18,006 nt of DNA from an uncultured bacterium (GCA_949288405.1 CASEKM010000008.1:1-18006); one strand, 5' to 3'; shown: positions 1-6,602, numbered from the stretch's first letter. The notes: generated by a model from the letters alone, not told the origin. Program-made: numbers and translations.

Positions 1-9
1 TGTGCATTA

Positions 10-56
10 AAAAAGTTAGCGAGAACCGCAGTCTTGACGGTTCTTGCTAACTTTTT
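10..56. terminator. Bidirectional intrinsic terminator
   Basis: An A-run and T-run flank a long inverted repeat: AAAAAGTTAGC (10-20) pairs with GCTAACTTTTT (46-56), and AGAACCG (22-28) pairs with CGGTTCT (38-44), with one G-T pair between and a 9-nt loop. A T-run follows the stem on both strands, so it could end transcription from an unseen gene to the left as well as residual readthrough from uxuB. Confidence 0.8.
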
Positions 57-106
57 CTTTGACCTAATTTTTCAAAATCCTATTTTGCAACAGGCCCTTT
101 TTTCTG

Positions 107-143
107 AAAAACCGGGAGGCAGAAAGGAATGAAAGACTCCCGG
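107..143 (-). terminator. Terminator after uxuB
   Basis: Reading the minus strand just past the uxuB stop, CCGGGAG (137-143) pairs with CTCCCGG (112-118) across an 18-nt loop and is followed at once by five T residues (107-111). Position and structure fit a rho-independent terminator of the uxuA-uxuB operon. The loop is larger than usual. Confidence 0.65.
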
Positions 144-149
144 GTCTTC

Positions 150-1733
150 TCAGCGTGCGGAGACGTACTTGTGCAGGGTCTTGCGCACCGCGCCGGGCCC
201 GGCGTACAGCTGGGCGGCCATGTCCTCGATGCGCTCGCCCAGGCCGGCGGCGTACAGGTCCACGCCGAACACGTCGGTGCGGCGGTAGAGCTCCTTCAGG
301 CAGCTCATGTCCTGGGCGCCCTCCTTCACCTCCAGGGGAGCCACGATGGCCTGCAGCTCCTCCAGCAGGGGATCGGGGGAGGGCTCAAAGGCCTTCCCGG
401 CGTCGTCCACGCCCTTCAGATACCGGGCGTAGCCGGCCAGCACCAGGGGGATGAGCACCAGCTCGTCCATGTTCAGGCCCTTGGCCTGATAGGCCTTGAT
501 GGTCTCGCCGAAGCGGATGGGCAGCTTCTGGGAGGTGTCGGTGGCGATGCGCTGGGGGGCGTCGGGCATGAAGGGGTTGGGCAGGCGCTTGGTGAGCACC
601 GCGTTGATGAAGTCGGCGGGCTTGAGCACGCCGGGGTCCACCACCACGGGCATGGCCTCGATGTAGCCCATCTTGGTGATGAGGCCGCAGATGTCCTCGT
701 CCTTCATCTCCGCGGAGATGAGGTCGTAGCCCAGCAGGCAGCCGTAGATGGACATGGCGGTGTGCAGGGGGTTGAGGCAGGTGCACACCTTCATCTTCTC
801 CACCTTGTCCACCGTCTCCCGGTCGGCGTAGAGCACCCCGCCCTTCTCCAGGGGAGGACGGCCGTTGGTGTACTTGTCCTCGATGACCAGGTACTCCGTC
901 TCCTCGGCGTTGACGAAGGGGGCGGTGTAGGTGTGGCGGTCGGTGATGATGGTGTAGTTGTCCTCAAAGCCGTCGGCCTTGAGCATCTCCTGCACCTTGG
1001 CGTCGGGCCGGGGGGTGATCTTGTCGATCATGCTCCAGGGGAAGGAGACCTTGGTCTCGTCCTGGAGGTAGTCCACAAAGCCCTGGGGCACCAGGCCGGC
1101 CTTCACCCAGGCCTGGGCGTAGGCCATGACGGCGGACTGCACCTTGTCGCCGTTGTGGGAGCAGTTGTCCATGCTCTGCACGGTGATGGGCAGCGCCCCC
1201 GCCTGATAGCGCTGATAGAGCAGGGCGGTGACCTTGCCCATGATCAGCTGGGGCTCGGCCCCCCGCTCCAGGTCGGCGGGAGAGACGGAGTAGCCCTTCT
1301 CGGTGATGGTGAAGCTCACCATCTCCAGGGAGGGGTTCTTGAAGATCTCCTCCAGCCGCTCCCAGTCCTCGTGGAACTGGGGGTCGGCCTTCAGGCTCTC
1401 GGTGACGGAGGCCACCACCCGCTTCTCAATGGAGCCGTCGGACTTGAGCAGCACGGACAGGCTCAGGTTGTCATAGGGCCGGTAGGCCTTGTCGATGATC
1501 TCGTAGTCGAAGCCCTCGGCCACGATGACGCCCCGGTCGTACTCCCCCGCGTCCAGCACCCGCTGGAGCAGGGCGGCGGGGAAGGCCCGGAAGATGTTGC
1601 CCGCGCCGAAGTGGATCCAGGTGGGCTGGTCGTGGGTCTTCTGACGCACGGCCTTCAGGTCGAACTTGGGCAGCTCATAGCCCTGCCACGCCTGGGGGTC
1701 GAGGGCGCCGGTGACGATATCGGAAAGTTTCAT
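150..1733 (-). CDS. uxuB: Mannitol dehydrogenase-family protein, probable fructuronate reductase (D-mannonate oxidoreductase)
   Basis: The 527-residue protein belongs to the long-chain polyol dehydrogenase family, which interconverts D-fructuronate and D-mannonate with NAD(H) in the cytoplasm. An N-terminal Rossmann motif reads IHFGAGNIFRAF (about residues 41-52). The catalytic-domain region KMKVCTCLNPLHT (about 314-326) corresponds to the Lys/Asn/His active-site segment of the family, although NPLH replaces the more common NGSH type. The ATG at 1733 follows AAAGAGGGAA at good spacing. It lies 78 nt behind uxuA on the same strand, and that pairing is the main reason for choosing fructuronate reductase over a mannitol or altronate dehydrogenase. 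It is somewhat longer than E. coli UxuB (486 residues). Family is sure; substrate is inferred from context. Confidence 0.88.
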   Translation of the reverse strand: MKLSDIVTGALDPQAWQGYELPKFDLKAVRQKTHDQPTWIHFGAGNIFRAFPAALLQRVLDAGEYDRGVIVAEGFDYEIIDKAYRPYDNLSLSVLLKSDGSIEKRVVASVTESLKADPQFHEDWERLEEIFKNPSLEMVSFTITEKGYSVSPADLERGAEPQLIMGKVTALLYQRYQAGALPITVQSMDNCSHNGDKVQSAVMAYAQAWVKAGLVPQGFVDYLQDETKVSFPWSMIDKITPRPDAKVQEMLKADGFEDNYTIITDRHTYTAPFVNAEETEYLVIEDKYTNGRPPLEKGGVLYADRETVDKVEKMKVCTCLNPLHTAMSIYGCLLGYDLISAEMKDEDICGLITKMGYIEAMPVVVDPGVLKPADFINAVLTKRLPNPFMPDAPQRIATDTSQKLPIRFGETIKAYQAKGLNMDELVLIPLVLAGYARYLKGVDDAGKAFEPSPDPLLEELQAIVAPLEVKEGAQDMSCLKELYRRTDVFGVDLYAAGLGERIEDMAAQLYAGPGAVRKTLHKYVSAR

Positions 1734-1771
1734 GTCTGAATTCCCTCTTTAAAATACAAAATGATCGCCGG

Positions 1772-1798
1772 CCCTCCCCCGCTCCCGGGCGGGGAGGG
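1772..1798 (-). other. Hairpin between uxuA and uxuB
   Basis: In the 78-nt gap, CCC-T-CCC-CGC (1772-1782) pairs with GCG-GGG-A-GGG (1789-1798) with one bulged C and a 6-nt loop. No T-run follows directly on the minus strand, so it may stabilise or partly attenuate the dicistronic message instead of ending it. Inference only. Confidence 0.4.
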
Positions 1799-1811
1799 GG
1801 AGGGACCGCGC

Positions 1812-2894
1812 TTACTGCTGGTCCAGCTTATCCAGCATGTCCCAGATGCCCCACATGTACATGATGCCCAGGGCGCGGTCGTACAGGCCGTAGCCGGGGC
1901 GGCAGCTGCCGGGGCCCTCGCCCCACAGGTGGCGGCCGTGGTCGGGACGGATGTAGCCCTCAAACCCGCAGTCGTGGTAGGCTTTCACAATGTCCAGGAT
2001 GCCGGTGTCGCCGTCGCAGTCCCGGTGGGAGGTCTCGGAGAAGTCCCCGTTGGGGAAGTGCTTCACGTTGCGGATGTGGGCAAAGGCGATGCGGTCGCAG
2101 TGCTTGCGCACGATGTCGGCCACGTTGTTGTTGGGGTTGGCGTTCAGGCTGCCGGAACACAGGGTCAGGCAGTTATAGGGGTCGTCCACCATGGACAGGA
2201 AGCGGTCGATGGCCTCGGCGTCCACCAGCAGGCGGGGCAGGCCGAAGATGTCCCAGGGGGGATCGTCCATGTGGATGGCCATTTTGATGTCGCACTCGTG
2301 GCACACGGGCATGAGCTTCTCCAGGAAGTACTTCAGGTTCTCCCACAGCTTCTCCTTGGTCACAGGGCGGTACATCTCGAACAGCTCGTCCAGACGGGCC
2401 ATGCGCTCCGGCTCCCAGCCGGGGAAGGTCATGCCGTTCAGGTTCTTCAGGATGTAGTCCGCCATGGCCCGGGGGTCGTCCTGGATCAGGTCCTTCTCAT
2501 AGTACAGGGCGGTGGACCCGTCGGGCAGGGGGTGGAACAGGTCGGTGCGGGTCCAGTCGAAGACGGGCATGAAGTTGTAGCAGATCACCTTCACCCCGAA
2601 CTCCTTCAGGTTCCGCATGGTCTGAATGTAGTTGTCGATGTACATGTCCCGGGTGGGCAGGCCCACCTTGATGTCGTCATGGACGTTCACCGACTCCACC
2701 ACGTCCATGTTGAAGCCGTAGGGCTCCAGCTGCTTCTGGACCTGAGCGATCTCCTCTTTTTCCCAGACCTCGCCGGGCTGCTTGTGGTGCAGGGCCCAGA
2801 CGATGGTGCTTACGCCGGGGATCTGCTTGATGTCAGCCAGGGAGATGCTGTCGTTTCCTTCGCCATACCAGCGGAATCCCATCTGCATCGGCAT
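1812..2894 (-). CDS. uxuA: Mannonate dehydratase
   Basis: UxuA removes water from D-mannonate to give 2-keto-3-deoxy-D-gluconate, the step after fructuronate reductase in hexuronate breakdown. The 360-residue protein shows the family landmarks in order: FRWYG at the N-terminus, ALHH, CYNFMPVFDWTRTDL, MAIHMDDPPWDIFGLPR and RPDHGRHLWGEG near the C-terminus. The His and Asp residues in the last two blocks are the metal- and substrate-binding regions of this TIM-barrel family. I chose the ATG at 2894 because AAGGAGG lies about 9 nt upstream. An ATG at 2900 is only 3 nt from that ribosome binding site, and a GTG or ATG further upstream (to 2966) has no support. It is the first gene of the uxuA-uxuB operon. 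Confidence 0.93.
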   Translation of the reverse strand: MPMQMGFRWYGEGNDSISLADIKQIPGVSTIVWALHHKQPGEVWEKEEIAQVQKQLEPYGFNMDVVESVNVHDDIKVGLPTRDMYIDNYIQTMRNLKEFGVKVICYNFMPVFDWTRTDLFHPLPDGSTALYYEKDLIQDDPRAMADYILKNLNGMTFPGWEPERMARLDELFEMYRPVTKEKLWENLKYFLEKLMPVCHECDIKMAIHMDDPPWDIFGLPRLLVDAEAIDRFLSMVDDPYNCLTLCSGSLNANPNNNVADIVRKHCDRIAFAHIRNVKHFPNGDFSETSHRDCDGDTGILDIVKAYHDCGFEGYIRPDHGRHLWGEGPGSCRPGYGLYDRALGIMYMWGIWDMLDKLDQQ

Positions 2895-3015
2895 ATGCAT
2901 GCGCCTCCTTAAAAAGAATAAATAGGTTCTCTCCGCGGAGCGCCTCCAGCAGGCCGGGGGCGTCAAGTATTAGACAGGCAGGGCTCCGCTCCCCTGTGCT
3001 GTCCTCCTACTTGAT

Positions 3016-3044
3016 ATTCTAATATACTAGTATGCTAATTTCAA
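3016..3044 (-). promoter_or_regulatory. uxuA promoter with palindromic operator in the spacer
   Basis: On the minus strand a -35 TTGAAA (3039-3044) and a -10 TAGAAT (3016-3021) are separated by exactly 17 nt, each one mismatch from consensus. The spacer carries the perfect 10-bp palindrome ATACTAGTAT (3024-3033). A site there would block RNA polymerase, which fits repression of hexuronate genes by a GntR-family regulator; no such regulator is encoded in the window. Predicted start is near 3009, giving a leader of about 115 nt. Confidence 0.75.
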
Positions 3045-3214
3045 CTGGCAGTTCCTCCTTTTTTTCTCCGGTTTTTTTGTATAGTTTGCCAGTTTTCCCC
3101 CAGGCGGCCGGGGACGGCGGCCGGAGGGACCGCCGGACGCCCAAAAATCCCGCTGTTTTTGTGCCGCCCAGCGGCGCAAATGTCCCCCGCGCTCCGCCCA
3201 GATTCAGGTTCCCG
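3045..3214. other. Non-coding stretch between the uxuA promoter and the LURP-one gene terminator
   Basis: I see no convincing gene here. The uxuA leader, promoter and this stretch together make about 355 nt without a gene (2895-3250). It contains T-runs on the plus strand (3057-3077), a small palindrome AACTG-G-CAGTT (3043-3053) at the edge of the uxuA -35 whose GCCAGTT half recurs near 3087, and a G+C-rich block with short inverted repeats such as GCCGC-CCA-GCGGC (3163-3175). The repeated half-site could be an upstream regulator site; this is weak. Confidence 0.4.
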
Positions 3215-3246
3215 AAAACGAAAAGGAGCCCCAGAGGGGCTCCTTT
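3215..3246 (-). terminator. Terminator of the LURP-one-like gene
   Basis: A perfect 11-bp stem, AAAGGAGCCCC (3222-3232) with GGGGCTCCTTT (3236-3246), closes on a 3-nt loop. On the minus strand it sits 4 nt past the stop codon and runs into TTTTCGTTTTC. Confidence 0.9.
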
Positions 3247-3250
3247 CAGC

Positions 3251-3754
3251 TCAGTCGTTGGCGATGGTGGCGGATTGGGCGTGGTTGGTGTCGGCGTTCA
3301 CACAGTCGATGGCCACCATGACGCCCAGGGCGGTCAGGGCGTCCCGCTCGTCCGGCACGTCCAGCAGGTAGGTGTCCCCCCAGCTGAGCCACTTTCTGGT
3401 CACCGTGGCGACCACCTCTCTCCCACGCTTCATCTCATATTCGTGCTGTACGAAATCGCCCCGGATCTCCCAGTTTCCGCTGTCGGTCTCCAGGGTGTAG
3501 TGGGGCTTCAGCAGAGTGATGTGGCCCTTCAGCTCCATCTCCTGCCCGTCCACTTCGATAAAATACTTGGGCACCAGGCTCAGCACCTTTTGATGGATGT
3601 ACGCCGCCTCCTGGCCGTCCATATCCTGAACGGTCAGCTTGTGTCCCACGGAGATCAGCTTGCCGGACACCTGGTAGACCGGCGTCCCCTCCTCGTCCAT
3701 GACGGAAAAGGACTCCTTGAGAGAAAATACTTTCTGTTTCAGCGCAAGTTTCAT
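3251..3754 (-). CDS. LURP-one-related (YxjI/Tubby-C-like) family protein
   Basis: The 167-residue soluble protein reads as a compact beta-rich fold typical of LURP-one-related proteins. It opens with a KQKVFSLKESFSVMDEEGTPVYQVSGK segment of that type (reported here only as a motif spanning residues 6-32), followed by KVLSLVPKYFIEV, a G-W-E-I-R-G-D-F strand and RKWLSWGDTYLLDV. It ends in an Asp/Asn-rich segment, DALTALGVMVAIDCVNAD. Function in bacteria is not established; the fold is related to Tubby C-terminal and scramblase domains. The ATG at 3754 has AAAAGGAG about 8 nt upstream; an open extension to 3841 lacks a ribosome binding site and has low-complexity Arg/Gly sequence. It has its own promoter and terminator, so it is monocistronic. 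Confidence 0.82.
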   Translation of the reverse strand: MKLALKQKVFSLKESFSVMDEEGTPVYQVSGKLISVGHKLTVQDMDGQEAAYIHQKVLSLVPKYFIEVDGQEMELKGHITLLKPHYTLETDSGNWEIRGDFVQHEYEMKRGREVVATVTRKWLSWGDTYLLDVPDERDALTALGVMVAIDCVNADTNHAQSATIAND

Positions 3755-3773
3755 GTCTGCCTCTCCTTTTACA

Positions 3774-3817
3774 GGGCCTCCGGTCCGGCCGCGACGCCGG
3801 AGGGGACCCGTTTTTTT
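3774..3817. other. Hairpin in the leader of the LURP-one-like gene
   Basis: CCTCCGG (3777-3783) pairs with CCGGAGG (3797-3803), and outer GGG (3774-3776) can pair with CCC (3807-3809). Seven T residues follow on the plus strand (3811-3817), the layout of a plus-strand terminator, yet no plus-strand gene lies upstream. On the minus strand it sits between the promoter and the ribosome binding site and could modulate translation or mRNA stability. Confidence 0.5.
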
Positions 3818-3852
3818 ACAATTTTCCTGTAAATGTTCCAAAAAGTGCCTCT

Positions 3853-3881
3853 ATCGTACCTTGCGCCGCCCTGTTTGTCAA
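3853..3881 (-). promoter_or_regulatory. Promoter of the LURP-one-like gene
   Basis: A perfect TTGACA (3876-3881) is followed after 17 nt by TACGAT (3853-3858) on the minus strand. The predicted start near 3846 leaves a leader of about 90 nt. Confidence 0.75.
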
Positions 3882-3902
3882 TAGCGCCCGCCGGACGGCG
3901 GC

Positions 3903-3946
3903 AAAAAGGCGCCCGCCGCGCCCCTGTGAAGGGGGCGGCAGACGCC
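3903..3946 (-). terminator. Terminator of the DUF4157 gene
   Basis: On the minus strand, a G+C-rich stem formed by 3931-3946 and 3908-3924 (outer GGCG/CGCC, with an internal mismatch region, and CCCC/GGGG near the loop) is followed by TTTTT (3903-3907). It starts about 33 nt past the stop codon of the DUF4157 gene. Confidence 0.75.
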
Positions 3947-3978
3947 TGTGCAGGGCAGCCGGGGCTTGAACCGGGCCG

Positions 3979-5097
3979 CTACTCGGCCAGCATCCGCCTC
4001 CGGGCCGGTCTGGCCTTCTTGGCCGCCGGGGCCGGGGCGGCGGTGGGCAGCGGGGTCTTGGGGACACTGGGCAGGCGGGCGGCCAGAGCCTTGGCCTCCT
4101 GGTCGTCGTTCAGCGTCTTCAGCATGGCCTCCTCCTCTGGAGACAGCTGGTCCGGACCGGCCTCCTTCAGCCCCTCCTCCAGCAGAGCCTCGTCCTCCGG
4201 GGACAGCTGGTCCGGACCGGCCTCCTTCAGCCCCTCCTCCAGCAGAGCCTCGTCCTCCGGGGACAGCTGGTCCTGATCCGTTCCGTTCAGCCCCGCCTCC
4301 AGCATGGCCTCCTCCTCCGGGGTGAGCTCCTGTTCGCCGGAGGAGCGCCCGAAGAGGCGCTTCACCCGGCCCTTCACCGCGCTGGCGAAGCGGGACAGCC
4401 TGCCCGGCTTCTTGTCGTCCGCCAGCATTTTGTCGGCGCTCTTGGCCAGCCTTTTGGCCTCCCTGACGGAGCTTCGGCCGCCGCGGACCGCATGGCGCAG
4501 CTCCTTCTTGGCCAGCCGCCCCTCTTTCTTCAATTCCTTCCGCTCTCTCTCGGCGTCGAGGATCTCCTGCCGTATGATCTGCAGCGGGTCCTCCGGCATC
4601 ATCTGCACCTGCCCGGCGGGGGCGGAGATAGAGACCCCCTCCCCGGAAACGGCCCCCTGCTGGACGGTGTGGACCAGCTCGTGGGCCGCCACGGCGGGGT
4701 CAAAGCCCCCCGCGCCGAAGTAGACGTCCCGGCCCACGGTGTAGGCCTTGGCGCCGATGCTGCCCGCGGCCTTCTCCGCGTCCGGGCCGGTGTGGAAGCG
4801 CACCGGGGCAAAGTCCGCGCCCAGCTCTGCGCCCAGTCTGGATTTCACCTCCGCCGGCGTGGCGGCCCCTTGGGCCAGCTGGCCCAGCTGGTCCGCCTCC
4901 CGCTCGGCGGTGGGGATCTGCCGGGCGCGGAAGCGCTCCATTTTTGCGGACATGGCCGCCTCCAGATCCCCCCTGGAGGAGCTGTCCGCGGCAAGCGCCG
5001 AGTTGGGAATGGAGGCGGGAGCCGGCGCCTGTTCTGTTCCGGCCGCCCGCCTTTCCCGGCCGGCGGCTGCGTTCCGTCTGATTCTCTGATGGTCCAT
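3979..5097 (-). CDS. DUF4157 (eCIS-core) domain protein with acidic C-terminal repeats
   Basis: The 372-residue protein has three visible parts. A polar, Arg/Ala-rich N-terminus (1-55) is followed by a DUF4157 domain (about 60-150) with the usual blocks: AEREADQLG, RFHTGPDAEKAA, GAKAYTVGRDVYFGAG and AAHELVHTVQQG. HELVH (139-143) is a zincin-like HExxH motif. The C-terminal half begins with a Lys/Arg-rich helical stretch (170-265) and ends in four 20-residue repeats of the type LSPEDEALLEEGLKEAGPDQ, the last one partial. There is no signal peptide or membrane segment. DUF4157 is known from proteins linked to extracellular contractile injection systems and from polymorphic-toxin-like proteins; none of those structural genes lie here, and the tail matches no toxin I recognise. 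The ATG at 5097 follows AGGAG by 8 nt; the in-frame GTG at 5106 overlaps that site. Confidence 0.88.
   Translation of the reverse strand: MDHQRIRRNAAAGRERRAAGTEQAPAPASIPNSALAADSSSRGDLEAAMSAKMERFRARQIPTAEREADQLGQLAQGAATPAEVKSRLGAELGADFAPVRFHTGPDAEKAAGSIGAKAYTVGRDVYFGAGGFDPAVAAHELVHTVQQGAVSGEGVSISAPAGQVQMMPEDPLQIIRQEILDAERERKELKKEGRLAKKELRHAVRGGRSSVREAKRLAKSADKMLADDKKPGRLSRFASAVKGRVKRLFGRSSGEQELTPEEEAMLEAGLNGTDQDQLSPEDEALLEEGLKEAGPDQLSPEDEALLEEGLKEAGPDQLSPEEEAMLKTLNDDQEAKALAARLPSVPKTPLPTAAPAPAAKKARPARRRMLAE
4141..4320 (-). repeat. 60-bp in-frame tandem repeats in the DUF4157 gene
   Basis: Bases 4141-4200 and 4201-4260 differ at one position only (the first base), while 4261-4320 is a diverged third copy. 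A partial fourth copy reads into 4120-4140. Each unit encodes 20 residues (LSPEDEALLEEGLKEAGPDQ). The near-identity of two copies points to recent duplication by slippage or unequal crossover. Confidence 0.95.
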
Positions 5098-5180
5098 TCC
5101 GATCACTCCTGTCTGTGCCCGCCCTCCGGGGCCCCCGGAGCCGGACGGCCGGTTGGTGTGGTATCCCGGGGTATGACATT

Positions 5181-5191
5181 ATTTTAATATG
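5181..5191 (-). promoter_or_regulatory. Possible -10 region of the DUF4157 gene
   Basis: The 168-nt gap upstream of the DUF4157 gene has one A+T-rich patch. On the minus strand it reads CATATTAAAAT, containing TAAAAT (5181-5186, sigma-A-like) and CATATTA (5185-5191, matching the sigma-F/G -10 pattern CATNNTA). No good -35 of either class is found at the right distance, so this is tentative. Confidence 0.3.
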
Positions 5192-5235
5192 GAGTGAACA
5201 TTCTGTAATCACCCGTTCCGGGTGAGAAAATAGGT

Positions 5236-5264
5236 AATGCCTGCGGAAGCGCTCCGCAGGCATT
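5236..5264 (-). terminator. Terminator of the LuxR-type regulator gene
   Basis: A perfect 12-bp stem, AATGCCTGCGGA (5236-5247) with TCCGCAGGCATT (5253-5264), begins one base past the stop codon on the minus strand. It is followed by ACCTATTTTC, an imperfect T-run. Confidence 0.7.
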
Positions 5265-5265
5265 G

Positions 5266-6459
5266 TTATCGCAGCATATAGGGGCCCAGGTCCTGGCGGC
5301 GGCTGAGATCCAGCTTCTGCAGGGCCAGGGAGATGTGCCGCTTCACCGTATTGACGGACACGCCCAGGTGGTCGGCGATCTCCTGGTTGGTCCACCCCCG
5401 GGCCGCCAGCATGGCGGTGGCAAATTCTGTGGTGGTGAGGTTGTCCGCCACATCGTGGCCGGTGGCCGGGTTGTGGACCCTGCGCCACCCGGCGGAGAAG
5501 CGGTAGGTGATGGCGATGATCCGCTTGAAGGCCTCCGGGTCGTCCTTCTTCAGCACCGCCTCCAGCATCCCGCCCAGCAGGCCGTGGTGCTCCCCCAGCC
5601 CCTCGATCAGGCCGTCCGGCTGGGCCAGCGCCCAGGCGGCGCGCAGGTGGGTCTGGGCCCGCTCCGGCTGTTTCAGCCCCATATAGTTCATCACCGCGGC
5701 CAGGTGCAGGTAGATGGCGGGGATGGGGTAGACCTGGCTCTCCATGGAGAAGACCGCCTCCGCGATGCCCACGCCCCGCCCGTAGTCCCCCTGGAGATAG
5801 GCCTGGTGGGCCTGGACATACAGGGTGAAGATGCGCAGCCCCGGCGGCAGCAGATGGATCTGCTCCCGGAGGAGGACCGCCGCCTCCTCCGGCACCGGCA
5901 GGTGGAGGAGCACCGAGGCGGTGACCGCCACAAAGGCCGCCGGGGCCCGGAGCTGGGGCGGAGCCGCCTCCCCTCCGCCGGCCAGCCGTTGGATCTCCGC
6001 CAGGGCGGAGCTGGCCCGGCGGATCTGGCCCATGGAGAGGTTGGCGTAGGCGTAGATCAGGCAGGCGGACAGCCGCAGGGCGGGCTCCCCGTGGGAGAGG
6101 TACCGCTCCGCCAGCAGCACCGCCCGCTCCGGCTGGCCGCTGAAGTAGCAGTACTCCGCCAGGGCGATGTCCCGCTGCTCCGGGTCCTCCATGGCCTGGA
6201 CGGCCTCCATGCAGTGCCCGGGCGCAAAGGGGGTGTTCATCAGGGGCATGGGGGGCATGGAGAGGGGCTCCCGCCCCTCCGCCCCGGCCGGCTCCCGGGT
6301 CCGCCTGGGGTCCTCCGGCTTTTGGGCCCCGGCCGGGATGGCCCAGGCGCCCCCGAACTTCCTCGCCCCCGGGATCCGCCCGTCCACGCAGTAGCGCTGG
6401 ACCAGGCGCGGAGAGATCTTCCAGCGCTCCGCCGCCTCCTGTACCGTGATGGACTCCAT
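5266..6459 (-). CDS. LuxR-type regulator with an additional N-terminal excisionase-like helix-turn-helix
   Basis: The 397-residue protein carries two DNA-binding modules. Residues about 5-42 (VQEAAERWKISPRLVQRYCVDGRIPGA, continuing to AWAIP) form an excisionase/MerR-like helix-turn-helix. Residues about 340-397 form a LuxR-type domain with GWTNQEIADHLGVSVNTVKRHI. Between them lies a long helical, Ala/Leu-rich region that looks TPR-like, as in MalT-type regulators. The N-terminal module is followed by a Pro-rich linker (46-60). The ATG at 6459 has GGGAGGGG about 6 nt upstream. It is monocistronic, with its own promoter (6495-6523) and terminator. Its targets are unknown; the adjacent DUF4157 gene is the nearest candidate, by position only. 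Confidence 0.87.
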   Translation of the reverse strand: MESITVQEAAERWKISPRLVQRYCVDGRIPGARKFGGAWAIPAGAQKPEDPRRTREPAGAEGREPLSMPPMPLMNTPFAPGHCMEAVQAMEDPEQRDIALAEYCYFSGQPERAVLLAERYLSHGEPALRLSACLIYAYANLSMGQIRRASSALAEIQRLAGGGEAAPPQLRAPAAFVAVTASVLLHLPVPEEAAVLLREQIHLLPPGLRIFTLYVQAHQAYLQGDYGRGVGIAEAVFSMESQVYPIPAIYLHLAAVMNYMGLKQPERAQTHLRAAWALAQPDGLIEGLGEHHGLLGGMLEAVLKKDDPEAFKRIIAITYRFSAGWRRVHNPATGHDVADNLTTTEFATAMLAARGWTNQEIADHLGVSVNTVKRHISLALQKLDLSRRQDLGPYMLR

Positions 6460-6494
6460 GGCGCACCCCTCCCGCTCCCCAAAGGTTTGTCCCC

Positions 6495-6523
6495 ATTATA
6501 TACGTTTCCCCGCACAGTTTCAA
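6495..6523 (-). promoter_or_regulatory. Promoter of the LuxR-type regulator gene
   Basis: On the minus strand TTGAAA (6518-6523) is followed after exactly 17 nt by a perfect TATAAT (6495-6500). The predicted start near 6488 gives a leader of about 30 nt. Confidence 0.85.
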
Positions 6524-6546
6524 GGCGGACGGGCCGGAAAATGCCG

Positions 6547-6572
6547 GTCCCCGCCCCAACAGGGGCGGGGAC
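6547..6572 (-). terminator. Terminator of the serine operon
   Basis: A perfect 11-bp stem, GTCCCCGCCCC (6547-6557) with GGGGCGGGGAC (6562-6572) and a 4-nt loop, lies 30 nt past the sdaAA stop codon. Only a short TTTT stretch follows on the minus strand after CGGCA, so termination strength is uncertain. Confidence 0.65.
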
Positions 6573-6602
6573 TCAGGCGGGGGGACAGGCGCCCCGGAGT
6601 TA

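Noticed and set aside
129..1739. A 536-codon open frame on the plus strand opposite uxuB.
   Set aside because: Its translation is low-complexity Gly/His/Leu/Val/Gln and mirrors uxuB codons. High G+C content makes antisense frames stay open. The same reasoning removes the long antisense frames at 5263-6810 (+), 7996-9441 (+), 10356-11636 (-), 13804-14883 (-) and 16530-17912 (-).
2931..2940. CTCCGCGGAG palindrome in the uxuA leader.
   Set aside because: A 10-bp palindrome of G and C is unremarkable in such G+C-rich DNA, and no second copy or promoter relation supports it.
4141..4320. Regular 60-bp repeats as a possible CRISPR array.
   Set aside because: The units are contiguous without spacers, in frame and encode a clean 20-residue protein repeat.
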